A stretch of DNA of 64,000 bases from JASSUD01 sp031963405. Its GTDB lineage: Bacteria > Pseudomonadota > Gammaproteobacteria > Burkholderiales > Burkholderiaceae. The position numbers and the translations under genes are program-made. The stretch spans positions 992,001 through 1,056,000 of the forward strand of contig JASSUJ010000001.1 of NCBI GenBank assembly GCA_031963405.1. Reading direction: 5' to 3'. Position 1 is the stretch's first letter. Each line of letters starts with the position of its first letter. The notes under the pieces are model-generated. The model was given only the letters and a program-made list of their open reading frames with translations, did not search any database and had not been told where the DNA came from. Shown here piece after piece: positions 43,989-53,114 of this stretch.

Positions 43989-45326
43989 TCAGTCTTTTAG
44001 ATAAGGATTTAATTTGGAGCGGAACTCAATCCGTAATGGCGTACCAATAAGGGAAAAAGCTTCGCGGAATTTTCTTTCAAGATAACGCTGGTAAGCCGGC
44101 GTTATTGCCTCCAGTGCGCTGCCATGAACCACCACAATCGGCGGATTGTGCCCACCTTGATGCGCATAGCGCGGCTTCGGCCTGGTTAAGCCATGCCGGC
44201 GAGGCGGCTGAAATTGAACCGCTTCCATCAAAATACGGGTAAGTTGAGGCGTAGGAAGCTTGGACATGGCTGCCGCATAGGCGTCATCAACTGAGCGCAT
44301 TAACGGACCAATGCCCGTTTTTTCGATGGCAGAAATAAAATGAAATTTCGCAAAATTGAGAAACTCCATTTTGCGTCCAAGCTCAGTTTTAATGCGTTCA
44401 CGCGTGTAATTATCAAGCTTGTCCCATTTATTGACAGCCACCACTACGGCACGCCCTTGTTCCATCACAAAGCTGGCAATATGGGCATCTTGATCGGTAA
44501 TCTCTTGCCGTGCGTCGAGTAGAAAAATAACCACATTTGCATCTGAAATGGATTGCAATGTTTTGACTACTGAAAATTTTTCAACCGCTTCAAAAACATT
44601 CCGACGTCGACGCAAACCAGCTGTATCAATCAATGTGTATGGCTGGCCTTGCCGCGTAAAATCAATATAAATTGAATCCCGCGTAGTGCCTGGCATATCG
44701 AACGCAATCACACGTTCTTCACCCAGCAAGGTATTAACCAAGGTTGATTTACCTACATTAGGGCGACCTACGATGGCAATTTTAGTCCCGCGCGTGCTGG
44801 TCTCTTCAGTTGTCTCTTTAAACCTGTCTGCTGCGTATACAAGGCTTAGCGCCTCATCAATCATGCCGGCCACACCCTCGCCGTGGGCAGCCGAAATTGG
44901 ATGCGGCGCACCCAACCCAAACGCATGAAAATCAGCGCAGGCTACCTCAGCTTGGTAGCCTTCGGCTTTATTGACCACGACCATGATCGGGCGGCCTGTT
45001 TTACGCAGGTACTCAGCAAGCAACGCATCTTGTGGTGTGCTTCCCTGACGCATATCGACCACAAATATCACCAGATCTGACTCTTCTACAGCTTGCTGCA
45101 TTTGCTGCGCCATATGCTGGAAGATGCCATCTTCTGAAATCGTTTCAAAACCACCCGTGTCAATCACTAAGTAGGGGCGACCACCTAAGCGACCTTCACC
45201 ATAGTGGCGGTCCCGCGTAAGCCCTGGGAAATTAGCGACCAAGGCATCGCGCGAACGCGTGAGCTTATTAAAGAGCGTGGATTTGCCCACATTAGGGCGT
45301 CCCACAAGAGCGATAACGGGTTTCAT
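43989..45326 (-). CDS. der: GTPase Der (EngA), ribosome assembly
   Basis: A 445-residue protein with two tandem G-domains, unique to this family. G-domain 1: GRPNVGKSTLFNKL, DTGGFE, NKAEG. G-domain 2 (from about residue 178): GRPNVGKSTLVNTLLG, DTAGLRRRRNV, NKWDK. The C-terminal KH-like domain contains RRHGLTRPKPRYAHQGG. It acts in 50S subunit maturation. I begin at ATG 45326 (MKPVIALVGRPNVG). The TGA stop overlaps a family A-like repeat end (CTGAATCAGC). The 442-bp gap upstream to bamB is occupied by a family B-type repeat. Confidence 0.96.
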   Translation of the reverse strand: MKPVIALVGRPNVGKSTLFNKLTRSRDALVANFPGLTRDRHYGEGRLGGRPYLVIDTGGFETISEDGIFQHMAQQMQQAVEESDLVIFVVDMRQGSTPQDALLAEYLRKTGRPIMVVVNKAEGYQAEVACADFHAFGLGAPHPISAAHGEGVAGMIDEALSLVYAADRFKETTEETSTRGTKIAIVGRPNVGKSTLVNTLLGEERVIAFDMPGTTRDSIYIDFTRQGQPYTLIDTAGLRRRRNVFEAVEKFSVVKTLQSISDANVVIFLLDARQEITDQDAHIASFVMEQGRAVVVAVNKWDKLDNYTRERIKTELGRKMEFLNFAKFHFISAIEKTGIGPLMRSVDDAYAAAMSKLPTPQLTRILMEAVQFQPPRRHGLTRPKPRYAHQGGHNPPIVVVHGSALEAITPAYQRYLERKFREAFSLIGTPLRIEFRSKLNPYLKD

Positions 45327-45529
45327 GATTAACTTATAACGATAGGTTAGCGGTGCTAAGAACCTGTTTAGAATTTCCACGCTGCATGATCTTGGCCAAT
45401 AGCCTGCCCAAGGTTAAAACACAGACAGAAATAGGCCCAAAACAGACGCAAAGCTAACAACTAAAAATGCGCAGCCAGGTAAATCAATATTTAACAGGCT
45501 GCATGGCAAGGTACGATGGACTTTGCTTA

Positions 45530-45713
45530 GAAACTATTTGGCGTATCCAAGAAAGCCCGATCAGGCACCTTTCTTCGCGTATTTGTCAAATCCGGTGCAG
45601 TGCTCCAAATCCTCATGTACTTGATTGAGTACACGCCAGCTTCCGCAAGGTTTTGCCCAACTGAGGAGCTCCCCCCAAATAAGGGCATTTTTGAAAGAGG
45701 CTGAACAAGTTTT
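45530..45713. repeat. Degenerate family B element
   Basis: Left tip GAAACTATTTGGCGTATCC and right tip mirrored around GAACAAGTTTTTAG; the centre has CCTCATGTACTTGATTGAGT, matching the family B centre at 43520. Arms are more diverged than at 43459 and 55490. The rest of 45327-45768 shows no gene. Confidence 0.55.
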
Positions 45714-45768
45714 TAGTGCCCAACCCCACTTGAGCATTAAACAAAATTAATAAGAAGAAATCAGCTTT

Positions 45769-46911
45769 CTATTGCGGCCTAAATGCATACAAATGACCAT
45801 TATGCGTTTGCACCACTAGGGTTTGACCCGCCAGCACTGGCTGAGCAGTAATCGCGCTACCATCTGTTTTGATACGTGCGACAAAGTCTCCCGTTTCAGC
45901 TGATAAAAAGTGCATAAACCCTTTATAGTCGCCCACCACGACCGCTGCGCCAATGATGGCTGGGCTGCTTAAATTGCGTCCTTGTAATTTTGTATTTTGC
46001 CAATATGAACGGCCAGTTGCTGCATCATATAGCGAAACCGCCGACCATTCATTGGCTGCTGCCAGCGCGGTTTCAGCCTGCGCCAAGCCGCCATAGCTTG
46101 AGAAAGGGTGCTCCCAAATCGCTTGCCCAGTTTGCGCATCAAAGCAGGCTATGCGTCCTTGGAAAGTGACCGAGCAAACTTCGCGGCCAACTAAGGTAGG
46201 TGTGCCAACTACATCATTAATACGCTCTACTTCGGTAACGCCCGTTGGGTAGGAAACCGGGATTTGCCAGTAAGCCTCGCCCGTAGCAAGGTTAATGGCT
46301 GCTAATGAACCGCCTGGAAAACCCGCGATAAACGCTGTTTCTCCGGCAAAAATCATTCCACTTGTAGCACGTAAATTGAGAGGTATCGAGCGATTATGGA
46401 AAACCCATTTCTGCTCTCCAGTCAGGCCATTAAAAGCAGTAATGTTGCCATCCGTGGTACGTACTAGCACTACGCCATAACCGACTAATGGAGAGGTGAG
46501 GATTTCCCCCTTCGCATCTGCGCTCCATAGCAATTTGCCTTGGTCGTCTAGGGTATAAACATGCCCATTCTTCCCGCCTACTGCGGTCAATTCTCCATCA
46601 CTGCCAACACCTGCCGTCAAAACAGTTGGCAGTTTTTTGCGCCAGACTTCACGACCATTGGTCGCATCAATTTTGACTACCGTACCGTTAGTTGCTGCTG
46701 CGTAAATAGCCTCACCAACTGCGATAGGCTGGAATAGATATCGCTTAGTTGCGCCAACATTGGCAGACCACACTTGCTTCACTTGCAGCTCAGGCTTAAT
46801 CGCAGCCAAAGGAGTCGGTAGGCGCCGTAAATCTTTGGGGGTTGAGCAAGCGGCTAAAAACGCTAGCGTCAGTAGCGCAAGTGCAGCAGAAAAACGTTTA
46901 AACAGAGACAT
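45769..46911 (-). CDS. bamB: Outer membrane assembly lipoprotein BamB
   Basis: A 380-residue lipoprotein: signal peptide with lipobox LAFLAACSTPK, then an eight-bladed beta-propeller of PQQ/WD-like repeats (for example GEVLTSPLVGYGVVLVRT-type blades: GEILTSPLVGYGVVLVRTTD, GTPTLVGREVCSVTFQGRI, GDYKGFMHFLSAETGDFVAR). It is the BamA-binding scaffold in the periplasm that helps insert outer-membrane proteins. Order hisS-yfgM-bamB-der is conserved, and length is normal. Confidence 0.95.
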   Translation of the reverse strand: MSLFKRFSAALALLTLAFLAACSTPKDLRRLPTPLAAIKPELQVKQVWSANVGATKRYLFQPIAVGEAIYAAATNGTVVKIDATNGREVWRKKLPTVLTAGVGSDGELTAVGGKNGHVYTLDDQGKLLWSADAKGEILTSPLVGYGVVLVRTTDGNITAFNGLTGEQKWVFHNRSIPLNLRATSGMIFAGETAFIAGFPGGSLAAINLATGEAYWQIPVSYPTGVTEVERINDVVGTPTLVGREVCSVTFQGRIACFDAQTGQAIWEHPFSSYGGLAQAETALAAANEWSAVSLYDAATGRSYWQNTKLQGRNLSSPAIIGAAVVVGDYKGFMHFLSAETGDFVARIKTDGSAITAQPVLAGQTLVVQTHNGHLYAFRPQ

Positions 46912-46976
46912 GGTTAAAGTCCTATCCCATTAATAAATTGATGCTCAGCCAGCCATTCACTGCTGGAGCAAACTAA

Positions 46977-47034
46977 AAAACGCTGAATCAATCCAGCGTA
47001 GCGACATGCTTACACAGGATTGATTCAGCATTTA
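46977..47034. repeat. Family A-like palindrome
   Basis: Arms around AAACGCTGAATCAATCC and GGATTGATTCAGCATTT, enclosing about 23 bp. It stands 4 bp from the next element (47039-47104). Confidence 0.65.
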
Positions 47035-47038
47035 CCTA

Positions 47039-47104
47039 GGGCATTTCCTCAAATCTACTGCTTCCCCGCCTGATACGCGCTCGCTACGATTTGAGGACAT
47101 GCCC
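47039..47104. repeat. 66-bp palindrome flanked by TA
   Basis: Inverted repeats GGGCATTTCCTCAAATC and its mirror (GATTTGAGGACATGCCC) agree at 16 of 17 positions; both outer ends are flanked by TA. It resembles a miniature version of the 284-bp element at 21313 (tip GGGC). A further degenerate B-type pair spans about 47167-47291 and abuts the yfgM stop. Confidence 0.7.
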
Positions 47105-47289
47105 TAATATTAGAGCAAGAATCTTATTCAAAGCGAGCTATCGCAAAAATTTATGCGGCTAGCGCTTAGAATTTATTTAAGATTTTCAAAAAATGGCCTT
47201 GTTTAGAGGAACCAGATTATCCACGGACGTACACGAAAATTTCTTGTACTACGTGATGCCGCAGCTTTTGGAAAACACTAAGCAGGCGC

Positions 47290-47937
47290 TTAGCCGCCTA
47301 AAGCATCCAACTTGAATTTCGTCATACGCAGTAAAGGGTCCCCAGGGCTAAACGCTTGCAATGCCTTACGGTAAGACTGCCGGGCTTCGTCAAGCTTATT
47401 TTGGGCCGCTAAAATATCCCCGCGGCGATCGGCATACAGTGCTCGAAAAGCCTCGGAGGGTTTTTTGGCGAGCAATTTCAGGGCTGCATCATAAGCTTTT
47501 TCATCAAATAGCACACTGGCTAAACGCAGGCTGGCAAGCTGTCGGTATTCAGCGTCTATTGCATGCTGAGTAGTCCATTGTAATTGCGCCTTTGTCTGCG
47601 CCGTATCTGCCAGTTGATAGAAAACTTTGGCTGCAGCTAGCGCAGTCATCTGTGCGTAAGGCGTACGGCCAAACTTACTTTCCATATCCTGCACAATACG
47701 CAGCACCTGAGCCTGATCAATTTTTCGGCCTGACTGTGCCGGCCAATCAGCTAGCTGTTGGAACTGCTCGTAAAGTTTTTCAGCTTGCGTAGTTTGCTTG
47801 CGCTGCCAATAACTCCAACTATTCCAGCCAGTTAAAAGTAGTAAGGCTACCGTCATCCCTAAAATACATAGCTTGCCCCAACGCATCCACCAAGCTTTGA
47901 GTTGATCAAGCGTTTCTTGTTCAAGATGATCACTCAT
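47290..47937 (-). CDS. yfgM: YfgM family inner-membrane TPR protein
   Basis: A 215-residue ancillary SecYEG/BamB-region protein. It starts with a short cytoplasmic tail (MSDHLEQETLDQLKAWWMRW), one membrane helix (LCILGMTVALLLLTGWNSWSYW), then a periplasmic TPR-like helical domain ending in LDEARQSYRKALQAF. It is thought to act with PpiD near the translocon. Position between hisS and bamB is conserved. Its TAA is followed directly by a repeat end. Confidence 0.92.
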   Translation of the reverse strand: MSDHLEQETLDQLKAWWMRWGKLCILGMTVALLLLTGWNSWSYWQRKQTTQAEKLYEQFQQLADWPAQSGRKIDQAQVLRIVQDMESKFGRTPYAQMTALAAAKVFYQLADTAQTKAQLQWTTQHAIDAEYRQLASLRLASVLFDEKAYDAALKLLAKKPSEAFRALYADRRGDILAAQNKLDEARQSYRKALQAFSPGDPLLRMTKFKLDALGG

Positions 47938-48093
47938 GTGTCTATTTCCTCAGAACTTGTTTACAAATTTGCTAAAAGATGGCCGCAATTATCACCTTTT
48001 ATTAACTCGTGGGTTGGAATGACGAAGGGACTCCCACACGTCCCCATCCTCAAAAGCGCATTTCAACTACCCATGCAGTAGGCTGAGAACGGT

Positions 48094-49419
48094 TTATTCA
48101 GCGCTTCCGACCGTATCAATTAAATAATCTATAAGAGATTCAACGTTAATTTGCTGCTGCGTAGCTGGGTTACCTTCTCCATTGCCACGCCGTAATGGCT
48201 TAACAGTGACACACCCCTGCGCGACTTCATCTTCGCCAATAATAATGGCATGTGCCGCCCCACTTGCATCTGCTCGCTTCATTTGAGCTTTAAAACTTGC
48301 TGGTGTGCCGTCCGGGCTGCAGTGTACCAGTACGGTAAAACCTGCATCACGCAGACGCTCTGCCAGGACAAAAGCTTGCGTACGAGCGGCTGTGCCTTGA
48401 TGCGCCAGGTAGATTTCGCAATCTTCACGCACAACGCTAGGTCGATCTTCTTTCAACAAAGCCAATACCCGCTCAATGCCGATAGCCCAGCCGCAAGCAG
48501 GCGTTGGTTTGCCTCCCAATTGCTCGACCAGTGGATCGTAACGGCCGCCACCCGCCACCGCACTCTGCGCGCCCAGCCGATCGGTTAGCCATTCAAATAC
48601 GGTTAAATTGTAATAATCAAGCCCACGCACCAGGCGAGGATTAATCGTAAACGAGACACTATTCACCTTAAGCAAGCGCTGCAAATCGGTAAAGTGCGTG
48701 CGTGACTCATCACCGAGAAAGTCATGCAAAACTGGGGCGGCTTGGATGATCTCGCGTAAAGCTGGGTTTTTTGTATCGAGCACACGCAGCGGATTCGTAT
48801 ATAGACGCCGCTTGGCTTCTTCGTCAAGCTGTTCTTGATGTTGTTCAAGGTAAGCAATCAACGCCTGACGATAGGCCGCACGTTCATGCGCTTGGCCAAG
48901 TGAGTTGATTTCAAGGCGTATGCCATTTAGCCCCAACTCTTGCCATAGGCGCTGACCCATTAAAATAATTTCAGCATCAGTATCTGGTCCAGCAAAGCCG
49001 AGGGCTTCCACGCCAAGCTGATGAAATTGCCGATAGCGCCCGCGCTGCGGACGCTCATGTCTAAACATAGGTCCGGTATACCACAACCTTTTAGGACCAT
49101 CGTAGAGCAAATTGTGCTCAATCACGGCGCGCACCACCGCAGCAGTATTTTCTGGGCGTAGCGTTAAATGCTCACCGTTTAAGGCATCGGTGAAGCTATA
49201 CATTTCTTTTTCGACAATATCTGTCACTTCGCCAATGCCACGCGTGAAAAGTGTGGTGTGCTCAACAATCGGCGTGCGAATATTACGGTAGCCGTAAGCA
49301 CGCAGCACTGATTGCGAAACTTCTTCAAAATGCTCCCAAAGCGCAGCGTCTTGCGGAAGAATGTCATTCATTCCTTTAACACCGACAAGCTTTTCAACTT
49401 TCTGTTTTTTTTCTGTCAT
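48094..49419 (-). CDS. hisS: Histidyl-tRNA synthetase
   Basis: A 441-residue class II synthetase. Start ATG 49419 (MTEKKQKVEKLVGVKGMNDI) fits the family better than the longer frame. Motif 2 is MFRHERPQRGRYRQFHQLGV, the histidine loops are LVRGLDYYNLTVFEW (HisA) and the region around GGRYDPLVEQLGG, motif 3 is ACGWAIGIERVL, and an anticodon-binding domain forms the C-terminus. The final codons (GSAE) and the TAA stop lie in a family A tip (GGAAGCGCTGAATAAACC on the minus strand). The 352-bp upstream gap contains GTAGGTTG-type and family A-like repeats. Confidence 0.96.
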   Translation of the reverse strand: MTEKKQKVEKLVGVKGMNDILPQDAALWEHFEEVSQSVLRAYGYRNIRTPIVEHTTLFTRGIGEVTDIVEKEMYSFTDALNGEHLTLRPENTAAVVRAVIEHNLLYDGPKRLWYTGPMFRHERPQRGRYRQFHQLGVEALGFAGPDTDAEIILMGQRLWQELGLNGIRLEINSLGQAHERAAYRQALIAYLEQHQEQLDEEAKRRLYTNPLRVLDTKNPALREIIQAAPVLHDFLGDESRTHFTDLQRLLKVNSVSFTINPRLVRGLDYYNLTVFEWLTDRLGAQSAVAGGGRYDPLVEQLGGKPTPACGWAIGIERVLALLKEDRPSVVREDCEIYLAHQGTAARTQAFVLAERLRDAGFTVLVHCSPDGTPASFKAQMKRADASGAAHAIIIGEDEVAQGCVTVKPLRRGNGEGNPATQQQINVESLIDYLIDTVGSAE

Positions 49420-49663
49420 GGAAATTTTTTGTTTAATCAGAGTACGCGGACCCACTCTAAACAGATTTTAAGCACGCAATCGTGTTTTTCTAACTGAATA
49501 AAATCGGGCCAAGCCAAAGCATATAGATAATTAATAAGAATGCAGAGGTCGTAGGTTGAATTAAAGCGTTTTATTAGAGATAAAACCCCAATACAACCAC
49601 TCCCAAAAACTCATCTCAATTACCCATGCAGTAGGTTGCAGCGTTTCTTTCTACAGGTTTTAG

Positions 49664-49770
49664 GAGAAGTGTTCAATCAGTCGCGAGCAAAGGCATGCCT
49701 TTGCTGCCCTAATACAAGAAAGAGATAAATACAATTGGCATAGCGTCGCTCACAACTGATTGAACAGTTC
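49664..49770. repeat. Family A-like palindrome at the ispG 3' end
   Basis: GTTCAATCAG (49671-49680) mirrored by CTGATTGAAC (49756-49765), with similar flanks (GAAGT / AGTTC) and a mirrored CGCGAGC / GTCGCTC stretch inside. It ends just before the ispG stop codon. Confidence 0.6.
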
Positions 49771-49771
49771 C

Positions 49772-51046
49772 TTAAGCGCTGCCATAGTGGGTTTGGACGT
49801 AATCGCTCACAATTTTCTGAAACTCTTCAGCAATGTGCTCACCACGTAAGGTGAGCACTTTTTCGCCATCGATAAATACTGGCGCAGCAGGGTTTTCTCC
49901 TGAGCCTGGCAAGCTAATGCCGATATTGGCATGCTTAGATTCACCTGGCCCATTGACAATACATCCCATCACCGCGACCCGCATGCCAGCAGCGGCCGGA
50001 TAATGCTCACGCCAGCGCGGCATTTGAGTGTCGAGATAATCTTGAATATCAGCGGCTAATTTTTGAAAGAAAGTGCTAGTCGTACGCCCACATCCTGGGC
50101 AGGCAATAACCATCGGTGTAAATAAACGCAAGCCCATGGTTTGCAGAATTTGCTGTGCTACTTTTACCTCACCTGTACGCGAAGCATCGGGTTCTGGCGT
50201 CAAGGAGATGCGCAGCGTATCACCAATGCCCTCTTGCAGTAACACAGCTAAGGCAGCGGTCGAAGCGACAATACCTTTTGAACCTAAACCCGCTTCAGTC
50301 AGCCCCAGATGCAACGCATAGTCACAACGTTTGGCAAGGGCACGGTAAACCGTAATTAAATGCTGCACTTCACTCACTTTGCACGACAAAATGATGCGCT
50401 GTGCCGGTAACCCTAGTGCTAACGCATGTTCAGCCGAGCTAAGCGCTGATTGGAGGAGCGCCTCGAGCATCACATTTTGCGCCTCCCAAGGTTTAGCGCG
50501 GCGTGCGTTTTCATCCATCAGGTGCGCAAGTAAATCTTGATCAAGGCTACCCCAGTTAACGCCAATCCTAACCGGCTTGTCATAGCGGCAAGCTGCCTCA
50601 ATCATCTGCGCAAATTGCGTATCGTGTTTTTTGCCTTGACCGACATTACCTGGATTAATCCGGTATTTAGAAAGCGCCTGCGCGCATTCTGGGTAGCTGC
50701 GCAGCAGTACATGACCATTGTAGTGAAAATCACCCACCAGCGGCACCGACTCACCCATGCGGTCAAGCTGCTCGCGAATCGCAGGTACTGCGGCGGCCGC
50801 CTTTGGTGTATTGACGGTGATGCGTACTATTTCCGAGCCAGCCTGCGCTAACTCTCTCACCTGAATCGCCGTGGCTATTGCATCGGCAGTATCGGTATTG
50901 GTCATCGACTGCACGCGAATGGGCGCGTTACCGCCAATGGTTACGCACCGATCTTGCCAACGAACATCGACTGGCAGCGAGACACGGCGCTGCGCCGGAC
51001 CACTTAAAAAAGTCTCGCAGGAGGGCTGCATACCAGCATTTCTCAT
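49772..51046 (-). CDS. ispG: 4-hydroxy-3-methylbut-2-enyl diphosphate synthase
   Basis: A 424-residue iron-sulphur enzyme of the MEP isoprenoid pathway, converting MEcPP to HMBPP. Conserved blocks: IRVQSMTNTDTADAIAT, VGDFHYNGHVLLR, KYRINPGNVGQGKK, VRIGVNWGSLDQDLL, and the cluster ligands in ACPGCGRTTSTFFQ and GCIVNGPGESKHANIG with the catalytic Glu. Length and the position between rodZ and hisS are usual. The 540-bp gap upstream holds three repeats and no gene. Confidence 0.96.
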   Translation of the reverse strand: MRNAGMQPSCETFLSGPAQRRVSLPVDVRWQDRCVTIGGNAPIRVQSMTNTDTADAIATAIQVRELAQAGSEIVRITVNTPKAAAAVPAIREQLDRMGESVPLVGDFHYNGHVLLRSYPECAQALSKYRINPGNVGQGKKHDTQFAQMIEAACRYDKPVRIGVNWGSLDQDLLAHLMDENARRAKPWEAQNVMLEALLQSALSSAEHALALGLPAQRIILSCKVSEVQHLITVYRALAKRCDYALHLGLTEAGLGSKGIVASTAALAVLLQEGIGDTLRISLTPEPDASRTGEVKVAQQILQTMGLRLFTPMVIACPGCGRTTSTFFQKLAADIQDYLDTQMPRWREHYPAAAGMRVAVMGCIVNGPGESKHANIGISLPGSGENPAAPVFIDGEKVLTLRGEHIAEEFQKIVSDYVQTHYGSA

Positions 51047-51069
51047 AACTGTGAATAAGTGTAAATAAA

Positions 51070-51167
51070 GAAAACGCTGAATTAAGGGGGCACTAAATAA
51101 CCGGGGGCATCATACCTCCTGACTGTCTAGCTATATTGTCTCGTGCGGTTTATACAGCGCTTCCTTA
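51070..51167. repeat. Family A palindrome (diverged)
   Basis: Left tip GAAAACGCTGAATTAAG and right tip TTTATACAGCGCTTCC. The stretch inside includes a second CTAAATAACCGGGGGC block, similar to the element at 54597. Confidence 0.55.
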
Positions 51168-51283
51168 AGCGAGACAAGGAAAGCCAACATAGACAGAGCA
51201 TACACAAGAGGGCTAATACCATCCGAGCTTTTCAGCGTTTCCACGCGCTGTAGCGTGAATGAATAGATAAGCTGGCTTACTAC

Positions 51284-51384
51284 GGAAGTGCTGAATAAAT
51301 CGTGCGCAAACAATCCCAACTCAAGCAGTACAACTAAGTACGGCACGGAAGCATAACGCCGCTCCCGATTTATTCAGCGTTTCC
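51284..51384. repeat. Family A palindrome
   Basis: Arms GGAAGTGCTGAATAAATCG (51284-51302) and CGATTTATTCAGCGTTTCC (51366-51384), 18 of 19 matching. Centre contains GTACAACTAAGTAC. A short family B pair (about 51536-51581, GCCTGCTTACGATTCC / GGCCGTAAACAGG) follows before rodZ's stop. Confidence 0.75.
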
Positions 51385-51586
51385 CTAGCTTGATGCATAA
51401 ACAACTAGGCTGCTTTAGGCTTACAGAATTTATTTTCTGAGCACCGCCATCAATCATGGTTTTATAGCCGTTCTGTACATCTTGTTTTTTTACGTACCTC
51501 AATAAGCATACATGGGGAAATCTTGCGCAGTCCCTAAAAGCCTGCTTACGATTCCCTAAAAGGCCGTAAACAGGTTCTTAGACACA

Positions 51587-52615
51587 CTAAGGTAAATCGA
51601 AATTCACCACATTATTTTGCCTGGGATTGGCATACTTTGACGAATCGACTCGCTTTCCATCTAGCTCGATAACTTCAAGGCCGGCTTGGTTGCCAACGAT
51701 CAATTTAAAGGGCGGCACACCTTGTACGGTACGCTCTTCGTCTTTACGCAGCACCCCGCTATATATTTCCTTGCCATCTTGTTGGCGCACATTCACCCAA
51801 TTATCTTGCGAAGCTTTGAAATGGATGGATGATTGATGCCCAGCTAGCGAGCCGGTACTTGGTGGCGCAGCTACTGGGGCTGAGACTGCTACCGAGGTTA
51901 GCGCTGAGGCAGGTAAAGCTGCACCAGGCGGCGCCATCAGCGCAGGCTCTTTCTTAGCCTCGGCCACGGACGGCGAAGGCGGCACACCTAAATTCAGGTT
52001 TGGTGCCTGCACGCTGGTAGACCAACGCACCGATGCACTACCCCAATACAACGCAGCGCAGATAAGCGCTAAAGCTATGCTCGCTATCCAGACGCGGCTT
52101 TTTTTAAAGCGCCCTCTCCAGATAACTAACTCATGGTTGCGGGGCAAAGGGGCAACGCGCATACCAGGCACCGAAAGCTCAGTCTTAAACAGGGTGCTAA
52201 CACCGTGCAGCTCTTCTATGAACGGCGTTGGATCGATGCCTATCACTTTTGCATAGCTACGCAAAAGACCCACTGCAAATGCCGAGTCTGGCAATTGATC
52301 TAAATCACCTGCTTCAAGCGCACGCAATTTTGCAATCGAGACTTTAAGATGAGCTGATATATCATCCAAGACCCAATTCTTTTCCTCGCGCAAGCGTGCC
52401 AAACTCGCCCCTACCTTGCGGGCACACTCATGGTCGGCATTTTTCTGCCTCTCGTTAGAGAGGTCTAATGAAGCATCCGATGAGATATCCAATGGGGTAT
52501 CAGGTGAGGAGTTCGGCGCTTGTGAGGATGGCACTTTTGCCATTGACTCAGTTTCGTCATCTATCCAATGCTGCTTGTCATTCATCCCAGAATCCGTTGA
52601 GTTCAGGTGTTCCAT
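51587..52615 (-). CDS. rodZ: RodZ-like helix-turn-helix membrane protein
   Basis: A 342-residue bitopic protein of the cytoskeletal regulator RodZ type. Residues about 65-135 are a HTH_25/Xre-like domain (KVGASLARLREEKNWVLDDI, LKVSIAKLRALEAGDLDQLP, LLRSYAKVIGIDPTPFIEEL); one membrane helix near 178-197 (VWIASIALALICAALYWGSA); a Pro/Ala-rich linker; and a C-terminal beta-rich DUF4115 domain (VNVRQQDGKEIYSGVLRKDE). Start may be ATG 52615 or the internal one at 52585; the first overlaps pilW by 38 bp. The order rlmN-pilW-rodZ-ispG is conserved. Confidence 0.9.
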   Translation of the reverse strand: MEHLNSTDSGMNDKQHWIDDETESMAKVPSSQAPNSSPDTPLDISSDASLDLSNERQKNADHECARKVGASLARLREEKNWVLDDISAHLKVSIAKLRALEAGDLDQLPDSAFAVGLLRSYAKVIGIDPTPFIEELHGVSTLFKTELSVPGMRVAPLPRNHELVIWRGRFKKSRVWIASIALALICAALYWGSASVRWSTSVQAPNLNLGVPPSPSVAEAKKEPALMAPPGAALPASALTSVAVSAPVAAPPSTGSLAGHQSSIHFKASQDNWVNVRQQDGKEIYSGVLRKDEERTVQGVPPFKLIVGNQAGLEVIELDGKRVDSSKYANPRQNNVVNFDLP

Positions 52616-53114
52616 GCTGCTTTAATCCGCGCTTTGCTGCCTCAGGTGGCTGAGCGCAAGTGGCGGATAAATGCTCTATTCGGGCCGCTTCAGAAGGTGC
52701 TGCTATGGCTGCTCGACGCAACATAGCGAGACCTTCGGGTGTTTCCCCTTCGTTGCAAAGAAAAGTACCGTAATTCAGTAGTAATACTGCATCAGAATAA
52801 CCGCCTTGTGCATCTAACGCTTTCTGAAAATAGGTGCGTGCACTGGCTGTATCATCAAGCGCCAATGCCCCTAAGGCACGTGCATGCAGCGCATTGCTAG
52901 TGGCGCTCGCCACCACTGCGCTGTCAGCTTGGCGGCTCGCAGCCTCTGGTTTCCCTTGCTCAAGTGACTTGAAGGCAAGTGCTGTATAGGCATCAGATCG
53001 ATAACGTGCAGCCTCTGGCTCCAATGGCATGTGTTGCTGTTTGTTCGAGGGGGAGGAAGAAGTGCAGGCACCACATGCAAGCAACAGTAGCACGATTAAA
53101 TAACGCATCATCAT
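52578..53114 (-). CDS. pilW: PilF/PilW-type TPR lipoprotein, short form
   Basis: A 178-residue lipoprotein with signal sequence and lipobox (LIVLLLLACGACTSS). It contains TPR-like helices (YTALAFKSLEQGKPEAASRQ, ALDDTASARTYFQKALDAQG, LNYGTFLCNEGETPEGLAML). Type IV pilus PilF/PilW proteins, which help PilQ secretin assembly, usually have about 250 residues and six TPRs, so this copy seems shortened in its last third. It overlaps rlmN by 4 bp (ATGA) and rodZ by up to 38 bp, showing tight operon packing. Pilus function may be relaxed in this organism (inference). Confidence 0.8.
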   Translation of the reverse strand: MMMRYLIVLLLLACGACTSSSPSNKQQHMPLEPEAARYRSDAYTALAFKSLEQGKPEAASRQADSAVVASATSNALHARALGALALDDTASARTYFQKALDAQGGYSDAVLLLNYGTFLCNEGETPEGLAMLRRAAIAAPSEAARIEHLSATCAQPPEAAKRGLKQHGTPELNGFWDE